Of a DNA stretch of 64,000 nt, positions 27,720-36,958 are shown piece after piece. Below the pieces are notes generated by a model. That model was not told where the DNA came from. It did not search any database and worked only from the letters and a program-made list of their open reading frames with translations. The stretch covers positions 327,787-391,786 of the forward strand of contig NZ_KE383957.1 of NCBI RefSeq assembly GCF_000422925.1. The letters run 5' to 3'. The stretch comes from Paludibacterium yongneupense DSM 18731 (GTDB lineage Bacteria > Pseudomonadota > Gammaproteobacteria > Burkholderiales > Chromobacteriaceae). Made by a program: the position numbers and the translations under genes. How positions within the stretch are numbered: position 1 is the stretch's first letter; each line of letters opens with the position of its first letter.

Positions 27720-28367
27720 ATGAAGCAGGGCGAGCCTGTATGTCAGACGAAGCAAGGTAGTGCGCGCGCCTTGTCGCTTGCTCTGAGCTTGCGCGATCGT
27801 CTGACCCAACTGCATTCGGAACGTGTGCTGGGTCTGTCCGCCCTCATCGGGCGACGCTGCGCCCTGGAGCCAGCGGCGATGGCGGTGCTGCGTCTGGCCG
27901 CCTGTTTTCACGATATCGGCAAGATTGGCGTTCCGGACCATATTTTGCTCAAGCCGGCCCGGTTCGATCCTGAAGAGTGGGATGTCATGAAAGGACATGC
28001 CGAGATGGGGCAGCGCATCATCGCCGAAACCGGGCTGGCAGGGGCGGATGAAGCCGCGCGCGTGATTCGGCATCACCACGAGCATTACGATGGTAGCGGC
28101 TATCCGGATGGCTTGGCCGGCGAGGCGATTCCCTTTTGCTCGCGCATCATTTCCATCGCCGACAGTTACGATGCTATGGCGGAAAGCCGCCCCTATCATC
28201 CGCTCAGGTCGCATTCGCAAATCATGGACATCCTGCAGCAGGAAAGCGGAGGCAAGCACGATCCGGATCTCATGCGCCTGTTCTGCCAACTCATCGAGTC
28301 AAGCGATTTCAAACCGCACGCGCTGTATCCCTCTGCTGAAGGGCGGGAAACCGGCCTCTTGCCCTGA
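27720..28367 (+). CDS. HD-GYP domain protein (cyclic-di-GMP phosphodiesterase type)
   Basis: A 215-aa protein made almost only of an HD-GYP domain. It shows FHDIGKIGVPD near residue 64, GHAEMGQRII, the histidine pair in IRHHHEHYDGSGYPDGL and IADSYDAM, so the metal ligands and the GYP motif are intact. There is no sensor domain or membrane segment. ATG 27720 follows GGAAGGA; a GTG at 27684 is the alternative. Family members hydrolyse cyclic-di-GMP to pGpG/GMP and so favour motility, which fits the chemoreceptor next door. The upstream repeat array may influence expression. Confidence 0.9.
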   Translation: MKQGEPVCQTKQGSARALSLALSLRDRLTQLHSERVLGLSALIGRRCALEPAAMAVLRLAACFHDIGKIGVPDHILLKPARFDPEEWDVMKGHAEMGQRIIAETGLAGADEAARVIRHHHEHYDGSGYPDGLAGEAIPFCSRIISIADSYDAMAESRPYHPLRSHSQIMDILQQESGGKHDPDLMRLFCQLIESSDFKPHALYPSAEGRETGLLP

Positions 28368-29211
28368 TTTCAGACGACCCTTTGGCGGAGACGGCAGCTT
28401 CGCCGCCATCCTTGCCTGACCAGCCCCTGCTGCGGACCCGTCCCGATACATTGCAGGATGTGCCCTTGCCGCAGATGGCCGTGCGCGGGCGAAGGCGCGT
28501 CATCCGGTTGCGGTGGCAAGGCGCCAGTGAGCCGCCACTTTGCCGCCAGTGCGCCACGGAGCCTGAAATAGGGCGTTCCTCCGCGTTGCGGGTGCCAGAA
28601 TGGCGCGGCTAGAATGGCCGGGTCCGGTTTTGCCGCTCGATCCTGTCCAGCTTGCGACGCCAGTCGGGTTTACTTTCTGTCGTTCACTGTTTTTAATGCT
28701 TGTAAATATTATACATTCGTATAAAATCTAGTTGAAAATTTGACTATCAACTTCGGATGACGAGGTCGGGTGAGGCGGAACCTCCGTGCGGGAAGGTCAT
28801 TTCTGGATAGTACATAGTGTTTTTATGTGACATTCAGATGGGCTTAAATATACTTTTTACTTCCCTTAACGCATGGGGTCGCGGTTAGAATGGCCACGTA
28901 CCGCCTTCGCCCCCTCCCTGAATGTGCTCGCGAATGGCGGCCACCGGATGCGCGCTGACACACGGGAGCCGATCCGGTGATCGATGAAATTCATTCTGAA
29001 CGTGCAACGTGCCGGATGGACCGCGGCACGGACGATCTATCCGAACCCACTCTATAGCGCGTGTCGCGAGAATTTTGTACTTGCTTTGCTGTCGCGCCCT
29101 GGTGCCGGTCGCTTGCTGTCCGCGACCCGCTTGTGTGGCTGCTGTGCCGGGGCTTGAAGATTGAGAAACGACGATCCGCCGTCTGGCGGGCAAAATGATT
29201 AGGAGTTCTAG
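28368..29211. other. 844-bp gene-free region with AT-rich RND-operon leader
   Basis: No ORF here looks coding. GC content falls sharply from about 28690 to 28870 (for example TGTAAATATTATACATTCG and TATAAAATCTAG). A 5-bp inverted repeat ACATA-N7-TATGT lies at 28812-28828. The region most likely carries the promoter and operators of the efflux operon that starts at 29212; no regulator gene is adjacent. Confidence 0.5.
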
Positions 29212-30801
29212 GTGCATTCAAACCGGCACGATGCAGGGGCGGCGCAAGCTCCCCGCAGCGCCAGCGACACGCTGGCACCTGGGTCCGGGAACAACGGATC
29301 CCGTCATCCTTTGCGCTGGCCCGGACGGCTCGGTCTGGGGCTGGCGGTCACACTGGCACTGGCTGGCTGTGCCGTTGGACCCGACTTCAGCGCGCCAAAA
29401 CTTCCGGCGCAGGCCAATGCCTATAGTGACACCGCATTGCCGACAACCACGGCTGCGGCACCCGCAGCCGGCCCCACCGGGGCCGCGCAGCGGCTGGTCT
29501 ATGGCCAGGATTTGCCGGCGCAGTGGTGGGATTTGTTTCATTCCGAGCCGCTGAACCAGCTGATTCGCCGTGCGCTCGAACAGAATCCGACGCTCGCATC
29601 GGCACAGGCGTCCTTGCGCGAGGCGCGCGAGAACTTCAACGCGACAGCGGGAACGCTGGATTATCCGTCTGTCAGCGGGCAACTCGGCGCCACGCGCGAG
29701 CGTTCCACTTCGCTGTCGGCCACGCCCAGTGTGTTCAATCTCTACAATGCGTCGGTCAACGTCTCCTATACCCTGGATGTTTTCGGCGGCTCGCGCCGCC
29801 AACTCGAAGGCATGAAGGCGGCGGTCGACTATCAGCGCTATGAAGTCGAGGCCACCTATCAATCGTTGGTATCCAATGTGGTGACCACCGCCATCCAGGA
29901 AGCGTCCTTGCGCGCCCAGATCGATGCGACTCAAGCCGTTCTTGCTGCGCAGCAACGACAGCTCGACGTCGTCAGGAAACAACTGGCGCTTGGAGCCGTC
30001 TCCTCATCGGCCGTCCTGTCGCAGGCCACCTTGGTCGCGCAGACCCGGGCGCAGCTGCCGCCTCTCGAAAAATCTCTTGCGCAGGCGCGGCATCAACTGG
30101 CGGTCTATGTCGGAGCCTTTCCAGGCGAGGGCGGCCTGCCGGAGTTCCGGCTCGACAGCTTGCAATTGCCGCCGGAGCTTCCGGTTTCCCTGCCGTCGGA
30201 GCTCGCTCGCCAGCGTCCCGACATCCAGGCGAGCGAGGCTCTGTTGCATCAGGCCAGCGCCCAGGTCGGCGTCGCGACGGCGAATCTTTATCCGCAGATC
30301 AGTCTGAGCGGAAGCTATAGCCTGAACCGGGTAGACATGAGCGTCGGTGGAGCCAGTAGCACCTTGTGGAGCCTGGGGGCCGGGATTACGCAGCCCTTGT
30401 TCAACGGCGGTTCGCTGCGTGCCAAGCGCCGTGCGGCCGACGCCGCCTACGATCAGGCCGCGGCGGCCTATCGCGAGACGGTGCTGAAAGCTTTTCAGAA
30501 TGTCGCCGATGCCTTGCGCGCGGTCGATGCCGATGCGACGGCGCTCAATGCGCAGGCCGATGCGGTGGGGCAGGCGAAGAAATCGCTGGATATCAGTACC
30601 CGTCAGTACGCTCTGGGCAGCATCAGCTACGTGTCGCTGCTCGATTCCGAGCGCAGCTACCAGCAGGCGCAGGTCGCGTTTGCCACGGCCAGGGCAGCAC
30701 GCCTGGCCGATAGTGCGGCCCTGTTCGTGGCACTTGGAGGCGGCTGGTGGAACCGTACGGAGCAGGGTGCCGCAGCGGTAGCGCCCCCCGCGAGGTTCTA
30801 G
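29212..30801 (+). CDS. RND efflux outer-membrane lipoprotein (OprM/NodT family)
   Basis: A 529-aa TolC-like outer-membrane channel. The N terminus has a lipoprotein signal with lipobox LAGC (Cys near residue 52) followed by AVGPDFSAPKLP, the usual NodT opening. Two repeats of the OEP domain follow, with the typical SLREARENFNATAG and RRAADAAYDQAAAAYRETVL helices. The start is a GTG at 29212 with AGGAG upstream. It is the first gene of a three-gene efflux operon; the outer-membrane-factor-first order is less common than adaptor-pump-channel. Confidence 0.92.
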   Translation: MHSNRHDAGAAQAPRSASDTLAPGSGNNGSRHPLRWPGRLGLGLAVTLALAGCAVGPDFSAPKLPAQANAYSDTALPTTTAAAPAAGPTGAAQRLVYGQDLPAQWWDLFHSEPLNQLIRRALEQNPTLASAQASLREARENFNATAGTLDYPSVSGQLGATRERSTSLSATPSVFNLYNASVNVSYTLDVFGGSRRQLEGMKAAVDYQRYEVEATYQSLVSNVVTTAIQEASLRAQIDATQAVLAAQQRQLDVVRKQLALGAVSSSAVLSQATLVAQTRAQLPPLEKSLAQARHQLAVYVGAFPGEGGLPEFRLDSLQLPPELPVSLPSELARQRPDIQASEALLHQASAQVGVATANLYPQISLSGSYSLNRVDMSVGGASSTLWSLGAGITQPLFNGGSLRAKRRAADAAYDQAAAAYRETVLKAFQNVADALRAVDADATALNAQADAVGQAKKSLDISTRQYALGSISYVSLLDSERSYQQAQVAFATARAARLADSAALFVALGGGWWNRTEQGAAAVAPPARF

Positions 30802-30901
30802 GCGGTTGCGCGGTATGAATATTGGCTCGGATGGTGAGCCGCTGCCGCTTGTTCGGCTGCGGCGTCTCCCGAGATAGTCAATCTGGATTGAAAGACGAAT
30901 T

Positions 30902-32035
30902 ATGACCAAAAGAATGTTGATCATGCTGGGCGGCGTTGTGTTGCTGGTCGTCGTACTGGGGCTGGGCTTTTTTCTGCATATCAAGAAATTGATGGCGGCC
31001 GCGCCCAAACCCGGCGCCCAGACCGTGACCGCCACGGTCGTCAAGGGCCTGGAGTGGCAGCCGCAACTGGTGTCGGTCGGGACCCTGACCGCGGTGCACG
31101 GGGTGGATATCAGCAGCGAAGTGGCGGGCCAGGTCCGCAGCGTCGATTTCAAGTCCGGCCAGGACGTAAAGGCGGGTGCGGTGCTGTTGCAACTCAATGC
31201 CGACTCGGATATCGCGCAGCTGCATTCGCTGCAGGCCGCCGCCGAACTGTCGGCGACGACGCTGAAGCGCGACCAGGCGCAGCTGGCGGTGCAAGGTGTG
31301 AGCCAGGCCCAGGTCGATAGCGATACCGCCGACCTCAAGAGCAAGAATGCACTGGTTGCGCAGCAGGCAGCGCTCGTCGCCAAAAAAACCATCCATGCCC
31401 CTTTCTCCGGTCGGCTGGGCATTACCACGGTTAATCCCGGTCAATACCTGAATCCGGGCGACAAGATTGTGACCTTGCAGGCGATCGATCCGATCTACGT
31501 CGATTTTTATCTGCCGCAACGCAAGGTAGGCGAGCTGTCGGTCGGGCAAACCGTCAGTGCGCGTAGCGATTCGTTCGCCGGGCTCGTCTTCAGCGGCAAA
31601 ATCAGCGCGATCAGCCCGAAAGTGGATCCGTCGACGCGTAATGTGCAAGTTGAAGCGACGGTCGCCAACCCCAAGCGTCAGTTGTTGCCGGGCATGTTTG
31701 CCAATGCCAGCGTCGACGTGGGCAGCAAGCAGCGGTATCTGACGCTTCCGCAGACGGCGGTGACCTACAACCCGTATGGTTCGACCGTGTTTGTGGTCAA
31801 GCCGTCCAAGGCCGATCCGAAGACGGGTGCCGTTGACGGCGGGCTGGAAGTGCAGCAGGTTTTCGTCGTGACCGGCGAGACCCGCGGCGACCAGGTCGCC
31901 ATCGTCAAGGGCTTGCAAGAAGGTCAGCAGGTCGTTACCAGCGGGCAGATCAAGCTGAAAAACGGTACGCCGGTGGTGATCGATAATTCGGTGCTTCCCT
32001 CCAATAGTCCCAATCCCGCTCCGCAAGAACAGTGA
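30902..32035 (+). CDS. RND efflux periplasmic adaptor (MexH-like)
   Basis: A 377-aa HlyD/AcrA-type membrane-fusion protein. It has one N-terminal membrane anchor (VVLLVVVLGLGFFLHI) rather than a lipobox. The barrel-sandwich domain (DISSEVAGQVRSVDFKSGQDV, then IHAPFSGRLGITTVNPGQYL) flanks a short coiled-coil hairpin. The first of these patterns and the MexI-like pump suggest the MexHI branch. It lies 100 bp after the channel gene and 11 bp before the pump gene. It bridges pump and channel in the periplasm. Confidence 0.92.
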   Translation: MTKRMLIMLGGVVLLVVVLGLGFFLHIKKLMAAAPKPGAQTVTATVVKGLEWQPQLVSVGTLTAVHGVDISSEVAGQVRSVDFKSGQDVKAGAVLLQLNADSDIAQLHSLQAAAELSATTLKRDQAQLAVQGVSQAQVDSDTADLKSKNALVAQQAALVAKKTIHAPFSGRLGITTVNPGQYLNPGDKIVTLQAIDPIYVDFYLPQRKVGELSVGQTVSARSDSFAGLVFSGKISAISPKVDPSTRNVQVEATVANPKRQLLPGMFANASVDVGSKQRYLTLPQTAVTYNPYGSTVFVVKPSKADPKTGAVDGGLEVQQVFVVTGETRGDQVAIVKGLQEGQQVVTSGQIKLKNGTPVVIDNSVLPSNSPNPAPQEQ

Positions 32036-32046
32036 GGCAGTGACAC

Positions 32047-35000
32047 ATGAACTTCACCGACATATTCATTCGCCGGCCGGTCCTGGCGATGACGGTGAGC
32101 TTGCTCATCGTCGTGCTCGGCCTGCGTTCGCTATTCAATTTGCCGATCAACCAGTATCCGCGAACGCAGAATGCCGTGGTCACCGTATCGACCACCTACT
32201 ATGGTGCCGATGCCAAGACCGTGGCCGGCTTCATTACTCAGCCGCTGGAGTCCGCCATCGCACAGGCGCAGGGTATCGATTACCTGTCTTCGTCCAGCAA
32301 TAACGGGGTTTCCACGATTACCGCGACACTGCGTCTGAACTACGATGCCAACCGCGCGCTGACGGAAATCAACACCCAGGTCAATTCGGTCAAGAACCAG
32401 TTGCCGGCCCAGGCACAGCAGCCGGTGCTGACGGTACAGACCGGGCAGACGACCGATGCGATGTACCTTGGCTTCTATAGCAATCAGTTGCCGACCAATA
32501 ATGTGACCGACTATCTGGTGCGTGTGGTCAAGCCGAAGCTGGATTCGGTCACCGGGGTGCAGACGGCCGAATTGCTCGGTGCCCGGCAGTTTGCCTTGCG
32601 CGCGTGGCTGGACTCGAACAAGATGGCCGCCCACGGCGTGACCGCCTCCGATGTCAGCACCGCGCTGGCTAGCAACAACGTGCTGGCCGGTCTCGGTTCG
32701 AGCAAGGGGCAGATGGTGACGGTGCCGTTGACCGCCGCCACCGACCTGCATTCGGTCGAGGAATTCAAGCAATTGGCCGTCAAGCAGAGCGGGGACTCCA
32801 TTGTCCGTCTCGAGGATATCGCGACGGTGTCCCTGGGGTCGGAGAACTATGACTTCAACGTGGCATTCAGCGGCGTGCGCTCTGTGTTTATCGGGATCAA
32901 GGTTGCTCCCGAGGCCAATATTCTCGATGTGGCCAAACGCGTACGTGCTGCATTCCCCGATATCCGCTCGCAATTGCCTGCCGGGCTGACCGGGCAAATC
33001 GTCTACGATTCGACCGATTTCATCAATACCTCGATTTCCGAAGTGATCAAGACGCTGGTCGAGGCGCTGCTTATCGTCACGGTTGTCATCTACTTCTTCC
33101 TCGGCAGCTTCCGCGCGGTGCTGGTGCCTGTCATTGCGATGCCGCTGTCGCTGGTCGGGACCTTCTTCATCATGCTGATGCTCGGCTATTCGATCAATCT
33201 GCTGACCTTGCTGGCGCTGGTGCTGGCTATCGGTCTTGTGGTCGACGACGCCATCATCGTGGTCGAAAACGTAGATCGTCACATGCGGCAGGGGATGACG
33301 CCGCTGGATGCGGCTTTGGTCGGTGCGCGCGAATTGGGCAGCCCGATTCTGGCGATGACGGTCGTGCTGGTCGCTGTGTATGTGCCCATCGGCTTTCAGG
33401 GCGGGCTGACCGGCGCGCTGTTCACCGAGTTCGCCTTCACGCTGGCGGCCGCGGTGACCGTGTCCGGCGTCGTCGCGCTGACGCTGTCGCCCATGATGTG
33501 TTCGCGCTTTTTCAACCACGACCAGGATAACGGCCGGCTGGCCCGCGCCATCGACTCGATCTTCGAGAAAGTACGTCGCGGCTATGGGCGGCTGTTGCAC
33601 AGCCTGCTGGAAACCTGGCCGGTTCTGATCGTGATGGGGGCTTTGCTGATCGGTCTTCTGGTGCTGATGTTCAAGATGTCGCAGTCGGAACTGGCGCCGG
33701 AAGAAGACCAGGGCATCGTACTGTCCCAGGTGGTGGGGGCGCCGACCGCGACGGCGGAGCAGATGCTGACCTATGCCGATCAGGTGTACAAGGTTGGCAA
33801 GAGCATGCCCGAGTATTCGCAGATGTTCCAGATTACCGGGACGCCGACGATCAACGCCGGTATCGGTGGTGTGATGCTGCAGCCGTGGGACCAGCGCACG
33901 CGCAGCGCGCACACGATTCAGCAAGAATTGCAGGCCCGCTGGAACAAGATCGCCGGCGCTCGCGTGGCGGCCTTCCAGTTCCCGCCGTTGCCGGGCTCGT
34001 CCGGTCTGCCGGTGCAGTTCGTGATTTCTAGCACCGAGCCCTTCCAGAACCTGAACACCGTGGCACAGCAGGTGGTGGACAAGGCCAGGGCCTCGGGCAA
34101 GTTCTACTTCCTCGATACCGATCTCAAGATCGACAAGCCGCAGGCGACCGTGGTCGTCGATCGCGACAAGGTCAGCGCGCTGGGCATGACGCAACAGGAT
34201 GTCGCCGGTGCGATGAGTTCGGCACTGGGGGGCGGCTATGTCAATTACTTCTCGATCGACGGCCGCTCGTACAAGGTCATTCCGCAGGTGCTGCAGACCG
34301 ATCGCCTGAACCCGGGGCAGGTGCTCGATTACTATATCAGGACGCCGAGTGCGGGCCTGATCCCCTTGCGCACCGTGGCCAGCATCAAGTACGACGTGGT
34401 GCCGGAATCCATTACCCGCTTCCAGCAGTTGAATTCGGTGACGATATCCGGGGTGTCGGGCGCATCGCAGGGCGAAGTACTGCAGTTCTTGCGCGACACC
34501 CTGCACCAGGTTGCCCCGAGCGGCTATAGCGTCGACTATTCCGGCCAGTCCCGGCAGTATATGCAAGAGTCGGGCGGTTTCCTGGTCACCATGCTGTTCG
34601 CGGTTGTTATCGTTTTCCTTGCGCTATCGGCGCTGTTCGAAAGCTTCCGCGATCCGGTGGTGATTCTGGTCTCGGTGCCGCTGGCTCTGTTCGGGGCGAT
34701 GATTTTCATCTTCCTGGGCTTTTCATCCATGAATATTTATACCGAGGTCGGATTGGTTACCCTGATGGGGCTGATCAGCAAGCACGGTATTCTTATCGTG
34801 GAAGTCGCCAACGAACAGCGTCAGCGTGGCTTGAACAAACGGGAGGCCATCGAAGCCGCCACCGCGATTCGGCTGCGTCCTATCCTGATGACGACGGCGG
34901 CCATGGTGTTCGGCGTGGTTCCGCTGGTTATTGCATCCGGAGCCGGCGCGGCCGGGCGCTATGCGATGGGCTTGGTGATTTTCACGGGTCTGTCGATCGG

Positions 35001-35115
35001 GACCCTGTTCACTTTGTTCATGGTGCCGGCGATGTATATGTTGCTGGCGTCCAATCGCAGTGTGACGCCGAGCGTGGAGCCGGATGCCGTGCCCGAGGCG
35101 GGCAGCGGGCACTGA
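32047..35115 (+). CDS. RND multidrug efflux pump, HAE-1/MexI-like
   Basis: A 1022-aa inner-membrane proton/drug antiporter. The opening MNFTDIFIRRPVLAM and PINQYPRTQNAVVTVSTTY resemble MexI-type pumps. The proton-relay Asp pair is in LVVDDAIIVVENVDRHM near residues 400-401. Twelve membrane helices and two large periplasmic loops fit the family in order and length. It completes the tripartite system, and a terminator follows 25 bp downstream. Substrates cannot be read from sequence; MexI relatives export dyes, antibiotics and quinolone signals. Confidence 0.95.
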   Translation: MNFTDIFIRRPVLAMTVSLLIVVLGLRSLFNLPINQYPRTQNAVVTVSTTYYGADAKTVAGFITQPLESAIAQAQGIDYLSSSSNNGVSTITATLRLNYDANRALTEINTQVNSVKNQLPAQAQQPVLTVQTGQTTDAMYLGFYSNQLPTNNVTDYLVRVVKPKLDSVTGVQTAELLGARQFALRAWLDSNKMAAHGVTASDVSTALASNNVLAGLGSSKGQMVTVPLTAATDLHSVEEFKQLAVKQSGDSIVRLEDIATVSLGSENYDFNVAFSGVRSVFIGIKVAPEANILDVAKRVRAAFPDIRSQLPAGLTGQIVYDSTDFINTSISEVIKTLVEALLIVTVVIYFFLGSFRAVLVPVIAMPLSLVGTFFIMLMLGYSINLLTLLALVLAIGLVVDDAIIVVENVDRHMRQGMTPLDAALVGARELGSPILAMTVVLVAVYVPIGFQGGLTGALFTEFAFTLAAAVTVSGVVALTLSPMMCSRFFNHDQDNGRLARAIDSIFEKVRRGYGRLLHSLLETWPVLIVMGALLIGLLVLMFKMSQSELAPEEDQGIVLSQVVGAPTATAEQMLTYADQVYKVGKSMPEYSQMFQITGTPTINAGIGGVMLQPWDQRTRSAHTIQQELQARWNKIAGARVAAFQFPPLPGSSGLPVQFVISSTEPFQNLNTVAQQVVDKARASGKFYFLDTDLKIDKPQATVVVDRDKVSALGMTQQDVAGAMSSALGGGYVNYFSIDGRSYKVIPQVLQTDRLNPGQVLDYYIRTPSAGLIPLRTVASIKYDVVPESITRFQQLNSVTISGVSGASQGEVLQFLRDTLHQVAPSGYSVDYSGQSRQYMQESGGFLVTMLFAVVIVFLALSALFESFRDPVVILVSVPLALFGAMIFIFLGFSSMNIYTEVGLVTLMGLISKHGILIVEVANEQRQRGLNKREAIEAATAIRLRPILMTTAAMVFGVVPLVIASGAGAAGRYAMGLVIFTGLSIGTLFTLFMVPAMYMLLASNRSVTPSVEPDAVPEAGSGH

Positions 35116-35139
35116 CTACAGATTCTCGCGTCTGATCCG

Positions 35140-35168
35140 AACCCCGCCGGGATGCCGGCGGGGTTTTT
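35140..35168 (+). terminator. Rho-independent terminator of the RND operon
   Basis: An 11-bp perfect stem (AACCCCGCCGG at 35140-35150, CCGGCGGGGTT at 35155-35165) with loop GATG and a T-rich tail (TTTTTGTTTG). It ends the three-gene efflux operon. Confidence 0.93.
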
Positions 35169-35533
35169 GTTTGTCGTCGACAGCGCGGCGCCAGTGGCCA
35201 AGGCGTGGCAGTGCTTGCAGCGACGAAGGCCGGGGCGCTGACGATAACGCGTGTCCTGCATCCACGGCTTGTCTGCGCTATCTCATCGTCGTGCTTGAGC
35301 GTACTGCAGATAGAGACGTGCAAGGAAGAGCGGAGACCTTGTGTCGCGACGGCCACCGGGAGATTTTCGGGGCGGCGACAGATCCGCGGTTTCGTGGCGA
35401 AGCCGACGTGCGTGTTCTGTGCGCGTGTTGTCGACATCCCTGCTTCGTGCATGACCGGCTCTCGCGTCTGCTATCGCCCGGCATGGACCGGGGGCTATTC
35501 CGGCTGCGGCCCGATTGCGTTCGCGCGCGGCGG
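35169..35533. other. 365-bp region without a recognisable gene
   Basis: Long open frames cross this stretch on both strands, but none has a ribosome site or familiar protein features; they are typical of GC-rich noncoding or shadow sequence. I see no repeats or hairpins of note. Confidence 0.4.
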
Positions 35534-35806
35534 TCAGCCGGTCTTCGCTTCGCCTTCGAGGTAGGCATCGACCATGGCGCGGGCGCGGGCCAGCATGGTC
35601 CGCCCGCAGGTCATGGCACCATTGAGCGTCTGATTGTCGGATTTCGGCGAGACCTCGCTGAGGCGCTGAAAGGCCTGGTCGGGAATCAGGGTCTTGCCAT
35701 CGCTCTTGCCGATTTCGACCGAGACCTTCCAGTTGTTCTGCACCTCTTCGATCGCGAGTTCGAGCGCGTAGGCACGATAGGAAATGATTTGTGTCACCAG
35801 TGTCAC
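35534..35806 (-). CDS. Small conserved-looking hypothetical protein
   Basis: A 90-aa product (87 aa if the second GTG at 35797, which follows AAGGTG, is the start). It contains YALELAIEEVQNNWKVSVEI and GKTLIPDQAFQRLSEVSPKS and ends in a helix with ARARAMVDAYLEGE. The amino-acid mix and codon use look genuinely coding, unlike the overlapping frames. No family is recognised and no signal peptide is present. It is monocistronic, convergent with the efflux operon. Confidence 0.55.
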   Translation of the reverse strand: MTLVTQIISYRAYALELAIEEVQNNWKVSVEIGKSDGKTLIPDQAFQRLSEVSPKSDNQTLNGAMTCGRTMLARARAMVDAYLEGEAKTG

Positions 35807-36249
35807 CTTATTGGGGATGGCCCCTGCGTGTCATCACGGCGATTGGCGCCGCTCATGGGCGGCTCGCGGCTCGGTATGCGGCATGCGGGGGTGGAACCGT
35901 CGGGCTGCAATGCGTTGGTAATCGCGAAGCCGTCTCGGTGCGGCGTCGCAGGGGTGTCGACAGGCTCCGCGGCGGGTGGGGCGCCATGGCGGAGGGGTGG
36001 GACTCGTCTGGCCGGGTCACGGCCAGCGCTCTTGTACTATACGCTCTTCGCGGGCGCTTCGCTGCTCCTTGATATCGGCCCCGTCCGGACGCTACGCGGG
36101 CTTGTTGCAGAATAGGCGGCGACCTAACATGGATTAGGAGGGGCGCCCGGAGGATTCCGGAGAGGCGGACAGGCAGGACGATAACAGGCGGGCTGTGCCG
36201 CATGCGCATGAGGTGCGACGCTGGCAGCCCCCATCAAGGGAGGGTGATC
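35807..36249. other. 443-bp intergenic region
   Basis: It lies between divergent genes (the small hypothetical and an acetyltransferase). No coding frame is convincing and no strong hairpin or repeat was found. It probably contains both promoters. Confidence 0.4.
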
Positions 36250-36825
36250 ATGCTTATTGTCGATGGTTTCGATCAATCGGTCGAGCAGGTCTACGACCTG
36301 ATACGCGCGGTGTACCGCGAAAGCGATATGCCCGCCTTCTTTCCGGACGGCGGCTTTCCCGAGCCCACGGCCTTCGGGGCCTGGCTGGCGGCGCTCAAGC
36401 GCCGCAGCGGCTCGATCATGCTGGTGGTCAAGCACGATTCCGCGCTGGTCGGTTATCTGATTCTCGATCCGTCCGCAGATGACGGCGACCGGTGTGCCGA
36501 TCTCAAGCTCGGCCTTCTGAGCGCCTATCAGCGCCAGGGTGCCGGCGCCCGCCTGCTGGAGCATGCGTTCTCGCTGGCGCGGGAAGAGGGGTGGGTCGAT
36601 ACCGTCTATCTCGCGATCCGGCACGATAATGAAGGCGCGTTGCGCCTGTTCGAACAAACCGGGATGCTGCGCGAGGCGGATCGGGATCGGGATGCCCTGC
36701 GCTCCGTTGAGTCGGCGGACGAAATGCGCCTCGCGCTCGACCTCGCTAAATACGTGCCGGTCAGCGATTTCGCCGGCGGCTTGCAGATGGGCGATCGCGC
36801 AAGACTGCAGCCGCGGTCGATCTAG
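36250..36825 (+). CDS. GNAT-family N-acetyltransferase
   Basis: A 191-aa acetyl-CoA-dependent acetyltransferase. The central strand-loop-helix with GLLSAYQRQGAGARLLEHAF is the acetyl-CoA binding motif (Q/R-x-x-G-x-G/A), followed by VYLAIRHDNEGALRLFEQTGM, the usual late GNAT segment. ATG 36250 follows GGGAGGG. The substrate is unknown. It ends 133 bp before the methyltransferase gene, so co-transcription is possible but not shown. Confidence 0.85.
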   Translation: MLIVDGFDQSVEQVYDLIRAVYRESDMPAFFPDGGFPEPTAFGAWLAALKRRSGSIMLVVKHDSALVGYLILDPSADDGDRCADLKLGLLSAYQRQGAGARLLEHAFSLAREEGWVDTVYLAIRHDNEGALRLFEQTGMLREADRDRDALRSVESADEMRLALDLAKYVPVSDFAGGLQMGDRARLQPRSI

Positions 36826-36958
36826 CCTGGCGCTCGGCGCTGTCCTTGTCACGGTTTGGTACAGTGCGGGGCGATGTTCGCGTGCAGGCGTTGCTGTGCT
36901 GGCGGCGCGGTCTGATACTCGAGTCGGCGGGCGGAACATGCCCGTGGGAGACAGCATC

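Noticed and set aside
27473-27721. 82-codon minus-strand ORF across the tandem repeats, with Pro/Gly/Ser-Arg-rich repeats
   Set aside because: Its repetitive text only reflects the DNA repeats. It lacks a ribosome site and runs through the AT-rich intergenic stretch.
28700-28725. Sigma-70 promoter TTGTAA/TATAAA before the RND operon
   Set aside because: The spacer is only 14 bp, too short for a normal sigma-70 promoter.
32131-34566. 811-codon open frame on the minus strand inside the RND pump gene
   Set aside because: It is a shadow of the pump gene: His/Gln/Arg-rich composition, no domain pattern, while the + strand encodes a full MexI-like protein.
35084-36115. 343-codon + strand frame downstream of the RND operon
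   Set aside because: It starts in the pump gene, crosses the terminator, and has no ribosome site or motif; the minus-strand 90-aa ORF is more protein-like.
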